Below are positions 1 through 8,416 of a stretch of 64,000 bases of DNA, piece after piece. The notes below the pieces were generated by a model, which saw nothing but the letters and a program-made list of their open reading frames with translations, did no database searches and was not told the DNA's origin. The position numbers and the translations under genes were made by a program. Numbering within the stretch: position 1 is the first letter of the stretch; each line of letters begins with the position of its first letter. Origin of the DNA: Thermodesulfovibrio sp. (lineage in GTDB: Bacteria; Nitrospirota; Thermodesulfovibrionia; Thermodesulfovibrionales; Thermodesulfovibrionaceae); the NCBI GenBank assembly GCA_025057595.1, contig JANXBK010000001.1, positions 62,001 to 126,000 on the forward strand. Reading direction: 5' to 3'.

Positions 1-335
1 AGAAGTGAAGTAATTAGCTGAGTTGCTCTATGTCCGATTTCCTTTATTATTAAAAGAGCTGTATTTCTAAGATAAGCATCATTTTCCCTTAAGAGAGGAA
101 TAACCATATAGGTTACTAACTCTCCAAAATTAATTAAGAAATTTTCTTTATTTCCTATTGAAATAAGAGCGTAAGTTGCGGCTTCCTGAACTGCTGTGCT
201 TTCATCTCTTAAGGCCTTTATTAGAGGATATATAGCTCTTTCATCCGCATCTGAAAGCTCCTCTGCAGCTGCTCTTCTTTCAGAGGGATCAGGAGCATTG
301 AAAAGCTTAAAAATAACTTTTTTTATGTTTTTCAT
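1..335 (-). CDS. HEAT-repeat domain protein (C-terminus cut by window edge)
   Basis: Reading from an ATG at 335 toward position 1, the frame stays open for 111 codons and runs off the window. The start has an AGGAGG-type ribosome site just upstream (342-347 region). The translation has helical HEAT-repeat character: segments such as DPSERRAAAEEL, YPLIKALRDES and LIIKEIGHRATQLI follow the usual pattern of paired amphipathic helices, with a D/E-R or DES turn about every 30-37 residues. Such proteins are scaffolds; no catalytic role can be inferred. It lies 32 bases downstream of fliA on the same strand and may be the last gene of the flagellar operon. The missing C-terminus prevents further assignment. 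Confidence 0.75.
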   Translation of the reverse strand, partial: MKNIKKVIFKLFNAPDPSERRAAAEELSDADERAIYPLIKALRDESTAVQEAATYALISIGNKENFLINFGELVTYMVIPLLRENDAYLRNTALLIIKEIGHRATQLITSL

Positions 336-367
336 AGTAATCCTCCCTAAAAAATATATATAAAAAT

Positions 368-1069
368 TTAATCTATCTCAAGAAAATTTTTAAGTTTTAG
401 TAAAGCCTTTCCGTGAATCTGGCTAACTCTTGATAGAGATATTCCCAAAATTTCGGCTATTTCTTTCATATTTAACTCTTCATAGTAGTAAAGAGTTATA
501 ACTATTTTTTCAATATCTGATAAAATTTCTATTGCTTGAGTTAATTTCTTATGAATTTCTCTTATTTGAATATCTTCAAAGAGATTTTTTTCATCCGATA
601 CTATTTCAAGAATACTCATTGGCTTTCCATTTTTATCGAATATAGGTGTATCAAGACTTATAACATCTGAGGCAATAATACTTTGATATACCCTTTTCAA
701 CTCATCTTCAGTTAGATTAGCCATTTCAGCTATTTCTTTATCAGTTGGCTCATTTCCTGATTTTTTAAGATTTTTGTAAGCTCTTTTAACATCTTCGATC
801 TTTTTTCTGAACTCTTTAGAAACAGAGTCAATAGCTCTTATTTCATCTAAAATTGCTCCTCTTATTCTGTAGTCAATAAATGAAGCGAGTGGAACATTTT
901 TGTTTGGATTGTATTTGTTCAAAGCCTCAAGAAGTCCTTTAATACCTGCTGAAATAAGATCCTCCAGCTCTAAAACATTTTGGACAGGAAAGTATCTTAA
1001 AGCATAATGCTTTATTTTTGGTAAAAACTGTTTTATTATTTTTTCTTTATCTTCTTCATTATACTTCAT
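368..1069 (-). CDS. fliA: RNA polymerase sigma factor FliA (sigma-28, flagellar)
   Basis: A 233-residue sigma-70 family protein of the FliA/WhiG class, which directs RNA polymerase to late flagellar and chemotaxis promoters. Region 2 is at about residues 35-85 (LEDLISAGIKGLLEAL, then FIDYRIRGAILDEIRAID), region 3 at about 105-150, and region 4 at about 180-230 with the helix-turn-helix EIAEILGISLSRVSQI. Length is typical of the family. It overlaps flhG by four bases (ATGA type), so it is translationally coupled and is the last flagellar regulator gene of the fliL-to-fliA operon. Its activity is probably controlled by an anti-sigma FlgM encoded outside this window. Confidence 0.93.
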   Translation of the reverse strand: MKYNEEDKEKIIKQFLPKIKHYALRYFPVQNVLELEDLISAGIKGLLEALNKYNPNKNVPLASFIDYRIRGAILDEIRAIDSVSKEFRKKIEDVKRAYKNLKKSGNEPTDKEIAEMANLTEDELKRVYQSIIASDVISLDTPIFDKNGKPMSILEIVSDEKNLFEDIQIREIHKKLTQAIEILSDIEKIVITLYYYEELNMKEIAEILGISLSRVSQIHGKALLKLKNFLEID

Positions 1070-1890
1070 GGGTTAAATGACAAAGCTTTTTTAAGAAAAA
1101 ATTGAACTCCTCCTTTCACTAAATTCACTTCTTTTTTAAGAATTTGTTTTGCTATTTCAGTGAGTTTTTTTGAAAACTCATTAGTTGGATAAAGAGATAT
1201 ATAAGGCTTTTGAGCAATTATAGCTTCTTTAATTTTTTCATCATAAGGAAGATATCCAACAAAATCAAGATTTACTCCAAGAAATCTTTCAGCAACCATA
1301 GACAGCTTTCTAAAGGTTTCTCTTCCTTCCTTTAATTCTTTTACATTGTTAACAACTACTCTGAAGCTTTTTTCTCCATATTCTTTATGTAAAACTTTAA
1401 TTAAGGCATATGCATCTGCGATGGAGGTTGGCTCAGATGTAACTATAACTACTACATCATGAGCTGCTGAACAGAAAAACACTACATTGTCAGATATACC
1501 AGCAGCTGTATCTATAAGAAAGATGTCATAAGTATCATTAATTTGTTCAAGCTCCTCAATAATCTTAACTTTACCTTCAAGAGTCAAGTTAGTAAGCTCC
1601 TTTATCCCCGAGCTTGCAGGAATAATATCTACACCATAAGAGGTATTTAAAACTATATCTTTTAATGATTTTTCCCCGCTTAAGACATGTTTAATATTAA
1701 ATTTTGGAGCTACTCCAAACATAATATCTATATTGCTTAATCCAATGTCTGCATCCATAAGAAGAACTTTTTTTTGTAAGGTTTTAAACACTATTGCTAT
1801 ATTTGTGACAAAATTTGTTTTTCCTACCCCACCTTTACCACTTGTTACAGATATTATTCTTGGAATATTAGGCTTCACAGGCTCCTCCAA
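1066..1890 (-). CDS. flhG: FlhG (YlxH/FleN) MinD-like ATPase controlling flagellar number
   Basis: A 274-residue ParA/MinD superfamily ATPase. The deviant Walker A motif SGKGGVGKT is at residues 17-25, followed by LMDADIGLSNIDIMFGV and a Walker B-like IFLIDTAAG. The position directly after flhF identifies it as FlhG rather than MinD. In characterised systems FlhG stimulates the FlhF GTPase and limits flagellar number or site. The start overlaps flhF by 23 bases. The N-terminus is short: only about 13 residues precede the P-loop strand, and the DQAxxLR activation helix found in many FlhG proteins is not visible. A C-terminal amphipathic membrane-targeting helix may be present around residues 245-265. 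Confidence 0.88.
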   Translation of the reverse strand: MEEPVKPNIPRIISVTSGKGGVGKTNFVTNIAIVFKTLQKKVLLMDADIGLSNIDIMFGVAPKFNIKHVLSGEKSLKDIVLNTSYGVDIIPASSGIKELTNLTLEGKVKIIEELEQINDTYDIFLIDTAAGISDNVVFFCSAAHDVVVIVTSEPTSIADAYALIKVLHKEYGEKSFRVVVNNVKELKEGRETFRKLSMVAERFLGVNLDFVGYLPYDEKIKEAIIAQKPYISLYPTNEFSKKLTEIAKQILKKEVNLVKGGVQFFLKKALSFNP

Positions 1891-2878
1891 GAATAAGATT
1901 TACTATATAGTTAGGAAGATAAATATCTTTTTTTTGTGCTGTAAAAGATCCAGACGTAAGAAAACTAACTGGTTTGCCAGACAAAACTGACAGATTATAT
2001 AGATTTCCGTAGTTAGAGGCTAAATCTATCTTAGAAAAACCTATACAATCTATTGATAGTTGATCAATAGATTGAAGAAGTTTAAGATTTGAATGCGCAG
2101 ATACAGAAGCATCAATGAGATAACATTTCTTTATCGGAATGTCTTTTAAGATTTCTTTAAGTTGAGAGGTAACTTCAGCAGAGATGTCTCCTGCTGTATC
2201 AATGAGTAGTTTTGTTTTTTCTACTTCTTTATGCACTGTTTTATAAAACTCTCTGACATCTCTTAGTATTTTAGCTTCACATCTAAGTCTTATAGCAATA
2301 TCTTTTATATAAGCTACCGAGCTAATTCTTGAATCTAAAGACAGAATCATAAATTTTTTATCTTTATTTCTTAGGAGCTGACCTATTTTATAGATGGTGG
2401 TTGTTTTACCAACTCCTGGAAAACCATAAAAAATAAATCCCTCTTCCTCATCAAAACTCTTAGAATTAAATTTGATTTCCTTCTTCATCATCTGCTTAAG
2501 TTTTTCTATACTATCAGAGTTGTCTGTAAGATGGAGTGCTAAATGTGGTTCAACCCCACATTTTATAAGAAAATTATAGAGACTACTTTTTGATTTATCA
2601 TAAAGGGAGGGAAAAAACTTTGTAACAGTTTCTCTTAGAAATTTTAATTCTTCTTTAATTTTTTCAATCTCTAAAAATACTTTCAAATCTTTATGTCCAT
2701 CTGAAAAAACAAAGTTGTCTTCGGGTTCATCTAAGGCTGCTGTGACTTCAATTAAATGTCCTAAAGTGCTGTCTTTTTTTGTGGTAGTTGAGATAATTAC
2801 AGCTTCTGGCCCCATCTCCTTTTTTACTGTCTCAAGAACTTCCTTAAAGCTTTTGCCTTGAAAGTTTTTTATCTTCAT
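1868..2878 (-). CDS. flhF: FlhF, SRP-type GTPase for flagellar placement
   Basis: A 336-residue protein with the FlhF arrangement. A basic N-terminal segment (KNFQGKSFKEVLETVKKEMG) is followed by an N domain and an SRP-type GTPase domain from about residue 145. The P-loop is GFPGVGKTTT, the Walker B-like segment is LLIDTAGD, and the nucleotide-specificity loop reads SKID instead of the usual TKxD. FlhF marks the site where the first flagellar components, including FliF and FlhA, assemble, and is paired with FlhG. It lies 10 bases downstream of flhA and overlaps flhG. The start ATG at 2878 has a GAGG-type ribosome site. Confidence 0.92.
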   Translation of the reverse strand: MKIKNFQGKSFKEVLETVKKEMGPEAVIISTTTKKDSTLGHLIEVTAALDEPEDNFVFSDGHKDLKVFLEIEKIKEELKFLRETVTKFFPSLYDKSKSSLYNFLIKCGVEPHLALHLTDNSDSIEKLKQMMKKEIKFNSKSFDEEEGFIFYGFPGVGKTTTIYKIGQLLRNKDKKFMILSLDSRISSVAYIKDIAIRLRCEAKILRDVREFYKTVHKEVEKTKLLIDTAGDISAEVTSQLKEILKDIPIKKCYLIDASVSAHSNLKLLQSIDQLSIDCIGFSKIDLASNYGNLYNLSVLSGKPVSFLTSGSFTAQKKDIYLPNYIVNLILGGACEA

Positions 2879-2888
2879 AACAGCCTCC

Positions 2889-4934
2889 TCACTCTACTTT
2901 TACTGTATGAAAGATATAAATTTTTACTCCTTGAGCGATCTCTTGAGGAGATATGACAGGTAAATAGGGCACTACTCTTTCTAAGGCTCTTTTTATAAAT
3001 CTTCTTATTGCTTGTGAACATATAACCACAGGTTGATATCCCTTAGCAGTTGCATCATCACTTATTTTCTTTATTTCCTCATAAACTTTTTCCATTAAAA
3101 AAGGATCAACTGCAAAATTTATTCCTTGAGGAGTTGTTTGTAAAGATTCGATAAATATTTTCTCTAAAGTAGGTTCAAAAACAATAGCAGTTATTGAACC
3201 GTCAGGATTTTGAACAGATTTTGTTATATGTCTTGACAGAGATTGTCTTACATACTCTGTGAGAATATCAGGATCTTTTGTTATATTTGCATACTCTGAC
3301 AGTGTTTCAAGAATAGTTTGTAGATCTTTTATTGAGACTCTTTCTCTTAACAGATTCTGTAAAACCTTCTGAACCTGTGAAAGATTGAGAAGATTCGGTA
3401 TAAGATCATCAACAACTCTCGGATGGGTTTTTGCAAGATTGTCAAGTAGTCTCTGAGTTTCCTGTTTTCCAAGAAGTTCATATCCATGAATCTTTAAAAT
3501 CTCTCTTAAGTGTGTGACAATTACAGAGACAGCATCAACAACAGTGTAGCCCTTTATCTGAGCCAACGAGACATCTTTTTCCTCTATCCAGACAGAGTCA
3601 ACTCCAAATGCTGGATCTTTTGTAGGTATCCCTTCAAGCTCTTTTGACAACTTAGCACCAATTGCAAGATATCTTCCCGGAATCACTTCTCCTGAACCTA
3701 CCTCAACTCCCTTTATCAGAATACTATATTGATTTGGCTTTAACATAAGGTTATCTTTTATGTGAATTGGAGGAATTATATATCCCATATCTATTGCGAT
3801 CTGTTTTCTTAAGGATTTTATTCTTTCAACTAAAGAGCTATCTGTTTCTACCATAGGAATTAAGTTATAACCAATTTCAAGGGATACAGGATCGACCTTT
3901 AAAAGACTTTCTAATTGAACCTCTAAAGTAACTGGTTTTTCTTCAATTTTAGGTGATGGTATCTCTTTCTTTTTCTCCCTTGTCATCAATAAATAGGCGA
4001 TAGCGCCAGAGACCGCTGCAATAATCATAAATGGAAGATGAGGAAGTCCGGGTATTAATCCAAGTAAAAGTAAAACTCCTGCAGCTGTTGCAAGAGTTTT
4101 AGGATTTTTAAAAAGCTGACTTAATATATCCTCTCCAAGATTTGACTCTGAAGCTGCTCTACTTACTACTATACCGGCAGCAGTTGATGTTATAAGTGCT
4201 GGAACTTGTGCTGCCAGTCCATCACCTATTGTAAGTATTACATATGTATGTACAGCATCTGATATAGACATACCCTTTTGTAGTACTCCTATTAATATCC
4301 CTCCAATAATATTAATAATCATTATAATTATTGCAGCTATTGCATCTCCTCTTATAAATTTACTTGCACCATCCATTGCTCCATAGAAATCTGCTTCTTT
4401 ACTTATTTCCTCTCTGCGTTTTCTTGCCTCATTTTCATCAATTAATCCAGCATTTAAATCAGCATCTATGCTCATCTGTTTACCAGGCATGGCATCAAGA
4501 GTAAAACGGGCTGATACTTCAGCTATCCTTCCTGCTCCTTTTGTAATAACAATAAAATTGATAATCACTAAGATTATAAATATTATTAAACCTACTACAA
4601 AGTTACCGCTTACTACAAACTCACCAAAGGATTTTATAACTTTTCCTGCAGCCTCTGTCCCCATTTCTCCTCTTGTAAGAATAAGACGCGTAGAGGCGAT
4701 GTTAAGTGATAATCTAAGCAGTGTTGCAATAAGTAAAACTGATGGAAATACTGAAAAATCTAAAGGTCTTTTCACATAAGAGGCAACAAGTATTATCAAA
4801 ATTGATAAAGTGATACTTATGGTAAGAGAAAGGTCAAGAATAATAGGAGGTATAGGTACTATCATGAAGATAAGTATTAGAATTAAACCAACAGCAATTA
4901 GGACGTCACTTTTTATATATCGTAATAGTTTCAT
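2889..4934 (-). CDS. flhA: Flagellar type III export protein FlhA
   Basis: A 681-residue inner-membrane component of the flagellar export gate. Residues about 10-315 form the multi-helix membrane half, with the FHIPEP signature region RFTLDAMPGKQMSIDAD followed by LNAGLIDENEARKRR at about 143-175. The rest is the soluble cytoplasmic domain that docks export chaperones and forms a ring. Length is near the family norm of about 690. The start overlaps the flhB stop by four bases, with AAAGGA as ribosome site. Gene order flhB-flhA-flhF-flhG matches many bacteria with polar flagella. Confidence 0.96.
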   Translation of the reverse strand: MKLLRYIKSDVLIAVGLILILIFMIVPIPPIILDLSLTISITLSILIILVASYVKRPLDFSVFPSVLLIATLLRLSLNIASTRLILTRGEMGTEAAGKVIKSFGEFVVSGNFVVGLIIFIILVIINFIVITKGAGRIAEVSARFTLDAMPGKQMSIDADLNAGLIDENEARKRREEISKEADFYGAMDGASKFIRGDAIAAIIIMIINIIGGILIGVLQKGMSISDAVHTYVILTIGDGLAAQVPALITSTAAGIVVSRAASESNLGEDILSQLFKNPKTLATAAGVLLLLGLIPGLPHLPFMIIAAVSGAIAYLLMTREKKKEIPSPKIEEKPVTLEVQLESLLKVDPVSLEIGYNLIPMVETDSSLVERIKSLRKQIAIDMGYIIPPIHIKDNLMLKPNQYSILIKGVEVGSGEVIPGRYLAIGAKLSKELEGIPTKDPAFGVDSVWIEEKDVSLAQIKGYTVVDAVSVIVTHLREILKIHGYELLGKQETQRLLDNLAKTHPRVVDDLIPNLLNLSQVQKVLQNLLRERVSIKDLQTILETLSEYANITKDPDILTEYVRQSLSRHITKSVQNPDGSITAIVFEPTLEKIFIESLQTTPQGINFAVDPFLMEKVYEEIKKISDDATAKGYQPVVICSQAIRRFIKRALERVVPYLPVISPQEIAQGVKIYIFHTVKVE

Positions 4935-5992
4935 GCTATCCTTTTACCTTTGAGCTTATATACTGTTGCTAAGACAGCTGCTACAGCTTTATAAAGAGTC
5001 TCAGGAATCTCTTGTCCAATAGGAATTCTGTAAAGAGCTCTTGCAAGAGGTTTATTTTCGTAGATTGGTATTCCACTGTGTCTTGCAATCTCTTTTATTT
5101 TTTCTGCTATAATATTCGCTCCTTTTGCTATAACCTTTGGAGCAGACATATTTTGAGGCTCATACTTTAGACAGACAGCAATATGAAGTGGATTTGTAAT
5201 TACTACATCTGCTTTAGGAACCTCTTGCATCATTCTTCTACGTGCAATCTCTTTCTGTAAACTTCTTATTCTTGCTCTTACAAGAGGAGAACCCTCTGTT
5301 TCTTTAAACTCTTCTTTTAATTCCTGTCTTGTCATTCTCAAATTCCTCTCATACTGCCATTTTTGAAAAGCAAAATCTATACCCGCAAAAACTGTAAGCA
5401 TTATAAGACAAAATAATATAAGCTGAAATAGTTTATGAAAAGCAAAATTCACTGCATTTTTGACATCCATATCAACTAAAAGTGGTAGTATCTCTATATC
5501 CCTTTTAATAACAAGATAGATAACCAAAGATAAAGCTAAAATTTTGAAGACTCCTTTCAGAGTTTCAAAAACTGTATTAAGTGAGAAATATCTCTTAATT
5601 CCCTTTATGGGATCTATTCTTGAAAGATCTGGCACAAGAGGAGCTCCAGTGAAAAGAAATCCTGTTTGAATAAAGTGAATAAGTAATACTCCAAAAACAG
5701 TAAGTACAGCAATAGGTCCAAATAACTTAAAAAAGAAGAATATATGTTCCTTTATAAATGAAAATAAAGCAGCACTGATAAAATCTGGATCTTTAATAGA
5801 GTAGAAGGTTTTCTTTAAATGTTCTAAGGTTATATATAGAAAGCTTCCAGAAAAAACAAAATAGAGAAAGATCATCCAGGTCCCTACAGTTGCTGTGAGT
5901 TCTCTACTTCTTGGAACTTCACCTCTCTGTCTTGCTCTTTCCCTTCTTCGTGGAGTAGCTTGCTCTGTTCTTTCTTGTAGTTCCTCAGGCAT
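4931..5992 (-). CDS. flhB: Flagellar export switch protein FlhB with an NPLH cleavage motif
   Basis: A 353-residue protein with a basic cytoplasmic N-terminus (ERTEQATPRRRERARQRG), four membrane helices at about residues 35-210, and a C-terminal cytoplasmic domain. FlhB switches export specificity from rod/hook to filament substrates after cleaving itself between Asn and Pro of a conserved NPTH motif. Here the motif reads N267-P268-L269-H270 (TNPLHIAVCLKY), so Thr is replaced by Leu; the scissile Asn-Pro and the His are kept. Downstream features (NIIAEKIKEIA, ENKPLARALY) are normal. It lies between fliR (3-bp gap) and flhA (4-bp overlap). Confidence 0.95.
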   Translation of the reverse strand: MPEELQERTEQATPRRRERARQRGEVPRSRELTATVGTWMIFLYFVFSGSFLYITLEHLKKTFYSIKDPDFISAALFSFIKEHIFFFFKLFGPIAVLTVFGVLLIHFIQTGFLFTGAPLVPDLSRIDPIKGIKRYFSLNTVFETLKGVFKILALSLVIYLVIKRDIEILPLLVDMDVKNAVNFAFHKLFQLILFCLIMLTVFAGIDFAFQKWQYERNLRMTRQELKEEFKETEGSPLVRARIRSLQKEIARRRMMQEVPKADVVITNPLHIAVCLKYEPQNMSAPKVIAKGANIIAEKIKEIARHSGIPIYENKPLARALYRIPIGQEIPETLYKAVAAVLATVYKLKGKRIA

Positions 5993-5995
5993 TTT

Positions 5996-6727
5996 TTACC
6001 TCAACATAGATATTAAAGCATCCTTAAGATTAAAGAGAGCTTTAGAGATAACCATAGTAAACATTGGGAAGCTTAACCATATAGCTGCTATTCCAGTTGC
6101 TAAAAGAAGAGGAAATCCAACAAAAAAAACATTTGCCTGAGGCATAATTCTATTTAAAAATCCAAGTCCTAAATTCATAAGCAGTTGTATTAGCAAAACA
6201 GGAGCAGAGAGCTTTAAGGAAAGGGAAAAGATTATAGATGAAAATTCCAAAAGATTGCCAAAAAGAGTTTTACTATAGGTAATGTCAAAACTTTTTATCA
6301 TAATCTCAATAAGATTCAGATGAAAATCCACACTAAAAAAGAGAGCAATCATAAACATCTCATAAAAGATAGTAAGAGGACCAAAGACTTCACCAAACTG
6401 AGGATTAAAAACATTTGCTATAGTAAATCCTACTTGTATACTTATCCATTGAGATGCCATCTCTAAAGCAGAGATTATAAGTCTTACCATTAGACCTATA
6501 AGCAGTCCTAAAACTAAGGCATTAAAAATAGAAATAAAAAAATCTTGCTTTAGCTCTGGTACATATGGCATAGTCGCTAATGAGAGACAGATAGCAAAAA
6601 AAAATCTAAACATAAGAGGAGTTGTTTTACTTCCTATGTAGGGAATAAAAAAAAGGACAATAGAAGTTTTTATAAAAACGGGAATAAATTTATTGATGTT
6701 TTCATTTAGTAATTCAAGATAGTTCAT
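5996..6727 (-). CDS. fliR: Flagellar export gate protein FliR
   Basis: A 243-residue hydrophobic protein with several membrane helices and the FliR segments GFTIANVFNPQFGEVFGPL and LIQLLMNLGLGFLNRIMPQ. FliR, FliQ and FliP form the helical core of the export gate. It starts one base after the fliQ stop, in the standard order fliP-fliQ-fliR-flhB. Length is slightly under the usual 255-265 residues, mainly at the ends. Confidence 0.94.
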   Translation of the reverse strand: MNYLELLNENINKFIPVFIKTSIVLFFIPYIGSKTTPLMFRFFFAICLSLATMPYVPELKQDFFISIFNALVLGLLIGLMVRLIISALEMASQWISIQVGFTIANVFNPQFGEVFGPLTIFYEMFMIALFFSVDFHLNLIEIMIKSFDITYSKTLFGNLLEFSSIIFSLSLKLSAPVLLIQLLMNLGLGFLNRIMPQANVFFVGFPLLLATGIAAIWLSFPMFTMVISKALFNLKDALISMLR

Positions 6728-6997
6728 TTACCTTACATAAATTGGAAGATTTTCAAAGATTCCTCTGGTAAACTTTGTCATTATATTAACAATCCATGGA
6801 AGTATGAGAAGAAGAGTTAAAAATACCGCTATTACTTTTGGAACAAAACTTATTGTCATCTCCTGCAGTTGAGTTATTGCCTGAAATAGTCCTATTATTA
6901 ATCCCACTAGAAGACTTACAAGAAGAACAGGACCACCTACGAGTAAAATTGTCTCGAAAGTCTGTTTTGATATATAGTTTAAAAACTCTACAGTCAT
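6728..6997 (-). CDS. fliQ: Flagellar export gate protein FliQ
   Basis: An 89-residue protein with two transmembrane hairpin helices (residues about 15-40 and 50-75). Family features include LVGLIIGLFQAITQLQEMT and FVPKVIAVFLTLLLILPWIV. Four FliQ copies surround FliP/FliR in the export gate. It overlaps the stop of the FliO-FliP fusion gene by four bases, indicating translational coupling. Length is exactly typical. Confidence 0.95.
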   Translation of the reverse strand: MTVEFLNYISKQTFETILLVGGPVLLVSLLVGLIIGLFQAITQLQEMTISFVPKVIAVFLTLLLILPWIVNIMTKFTRGIFENLPIYVR

Positions 6998-7992
6998 TTA
7001 AATCCTCCTACAAGCGAACCTACAATTAGTTGCCATCCGTCAACAAGCACAAAAAGAAGAAGCTTAAAAGGCATAGAGATCATTACAGGTGGGACCATAA
7101 ACATGCCCATAGAAAGAAGAATACTTGCTACTACTATATCTATCACTAAGAAAGGAAGAAAGATTAGAAAACCTATCTCAAAGGCTCTTTTAAGCTCACC
7201 AAGTGCAAAGGCAGGAACAACTACTTTCATAGGAAGATCCATCGGAGTTGCAGGTTTCACTTCTGTTTTTGAGAGCTTTAAAAAAAGTGCAAGATCCTTT
7301 TGTCTTGTTTGTTTAAGCATGAATTCTTTGAAAGGTACAGATGCTTTTCCTATAGCTTCCTCCATTGTTATCTCCTTTTTCGTAAAGGGAATATAAGCTT
7401 CCTTATAAACTCTGTCTAGTGTTGGAGACATAATGAAAAGTGTTAAAAACAAAGCAATTCCTATTATTACTTGATTTGGAGGCACCGTGGGAACACCAAG
7501 GGCATGTCTAAGTAGAGAAAGAACAATTACTATTCTTATAAAGGACGTCATCATAATTAGAACTGCTGGTAAAAAACTAAGAAGTGTAAGAAAAATTAGT
7601 AAATCAACAGCTGAAGAGAATCCAAAAAATCCTCCATAAGGTTGAGGTGCAGCAAAGGAAACCGAGGGAGCTATTAAAAATAAAGGAAGAAAGCCTTTAA
7701 AGATTTTAGATAATTTTATTTTATTTTCAGATTGTTTATCCTCAAAAAGTACTTTCACTTTTGATGAATCAAGTTTATTAAGAAGATTTATACCACTGTC
7801 TGAGAATCCGACAAGATAGTATTCATCAAAGGCTTTTAGTATTCCAACTCCTTTTTTATAACCAATTTGTTGATAGTAAATAAGCTTAATATAACCTGTT
7901 CCAGAGTTAATCTTATTTTTCATGACTCTCATAACCATATACAGTGCAGTTATAATAAGTAATAAAGAGCCTATAACTTTTATATACTCCAT
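6994..7992 (-). CDS. fliP: FliO-FliP fusion, flagellar export gate protein with its assembly factor
   Basis: A 332-residue product, about 85 residues longer than ordinary FliP. Residues 1-83 look like FliO: one N-terminal membrane helix (about 4-22), then a small soluble domain (YYQQIGYKKGVGILKAF, then YYLVGFSDSGINLL). A polar linker (84-96) leads into a signal-peptide-like stretch, KIFKGFLPLFLIAPSVSFA (about 96-114), where a separate FliP would begin. FliP proper follows (LIMMTSFIRIVIVLSLLRHALG, then VPPNQVIIGIALFLTLF). No ATG or GTG, and no convincing ribosome site, lies in frame near the junction. FliO is normally a separate protein that helps FliP oligomerise. It lies between fliN and fliQ, exactly where fliO and fliP would be. 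Confidence 0.88.
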   Translation of the reverse strand: MEYIKVIGSLLLIITALYMVMRVMKNKINSGTGYIKLIYYQQIGYKKGVGILKAFDEYYLVGFSDSGINLLNKLDSSKVKVLFEDKQSENKIKLSKIFKGFLPLFLIAPSVSFAAPQPYGGFFGFSSAVDLLIFLTLLSFLPAVLIMMTSFIRIVIVLSLLRHALGVPTVPPNQVIIGIALFLTLFIMSPTLDRVYKEAYIPFTKKEITMEEAIGKASVPFKEFMLKQTRQKDLALFLKLSKTEVKPATPMDLPMKVVVPAFALGELKRAFEIGFLIFLPFLVIDIVVASILLSMGMFMVPPVMISMPFKLLLFVLVDGWQLIVGSLVGGFK

Positions 7993-8001
7993 AGCAGTCT
8001 C

Positions 8002-8415
8002 CTAACCAAGCTGTTTAACTCTCTCTTGGGGTGTAATTATATCTGTAATTCTTATGCCAAATTTTTCATTAACTACAACAACCTCTCCTCTTCCTATAAG
8101 CTTTCCATTTACGTAAACTTCCATTGGTTCACCTGCAAGCTTATCAAGAGCTATAACAGAGCCTTGTGTTAGCTGAAGAAGTTCTTGGACAAGAATTCTT
8201 GTTCTACCAATAACTACTTCAAGCTCAAGAGGTATATCAAGAATAAAATCTATATCTCTTATCTTAGGTTTTTCCTGAACTGGTGTAAACTCATCTATTT
8301 TTGGTGAGTGAATCTCCTGTTTGGATTTCATCGCTTTTTCCATCTCTAAAGCTTTTTCCATATCAAGTTCTTCAAGTGACTCTGAACCCTCTTCTTGAAT
8401 TTCTCTTTCCTCCAT
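8002..8415 (-). CDS. fliN: Flagellar motor switch protein FliN
   Basis: A 137-residue protein with an acidic, probably flexible N-terminus (residues 1-50) and a C-terminal SpoA/SPOA domain (about 60-135): LDIPLELEVVIGRTRI, QGSVIALDKLAGEPMEVYVNG and VVVNEKFGIRITDI. FliN forms the bottom of the C-ring and takes part in switching and export docking. The gene starts one base after the fliM stop, with GGGGAGG in the fliM end as ribosome site. Confidence 0.95.
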   Translation of the reverse strand: MEEREIQEEGSESLEELDMEKALEMEKAMKSKQEIHSPKIDEFTPVQEKPKIRDIDFILDIPLELEVVIGRTRILVQELLQLTQGSVIALDKLAGEPMEVYVNGKLIGRGEVVVVNEKFGIRITDIITPQERVKQLG

Positions 8416-8416
8416 T

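Noticed and set aside
1733..1990. Plus-strand frame opposite flhG/flhF
   Set aside because: Its translation is a shadow of a strongly supported gene pair and lacks any initiation signal.
7690..7760. Possible frameshift or separate start for fliP at the FliO-FliP junction
   Set aside because: The frame is continuous and no ATG or GTG with a ribosome site exists there, so I treat it as a true fusion. A TTG-like or rare start cannot be excluded completely.
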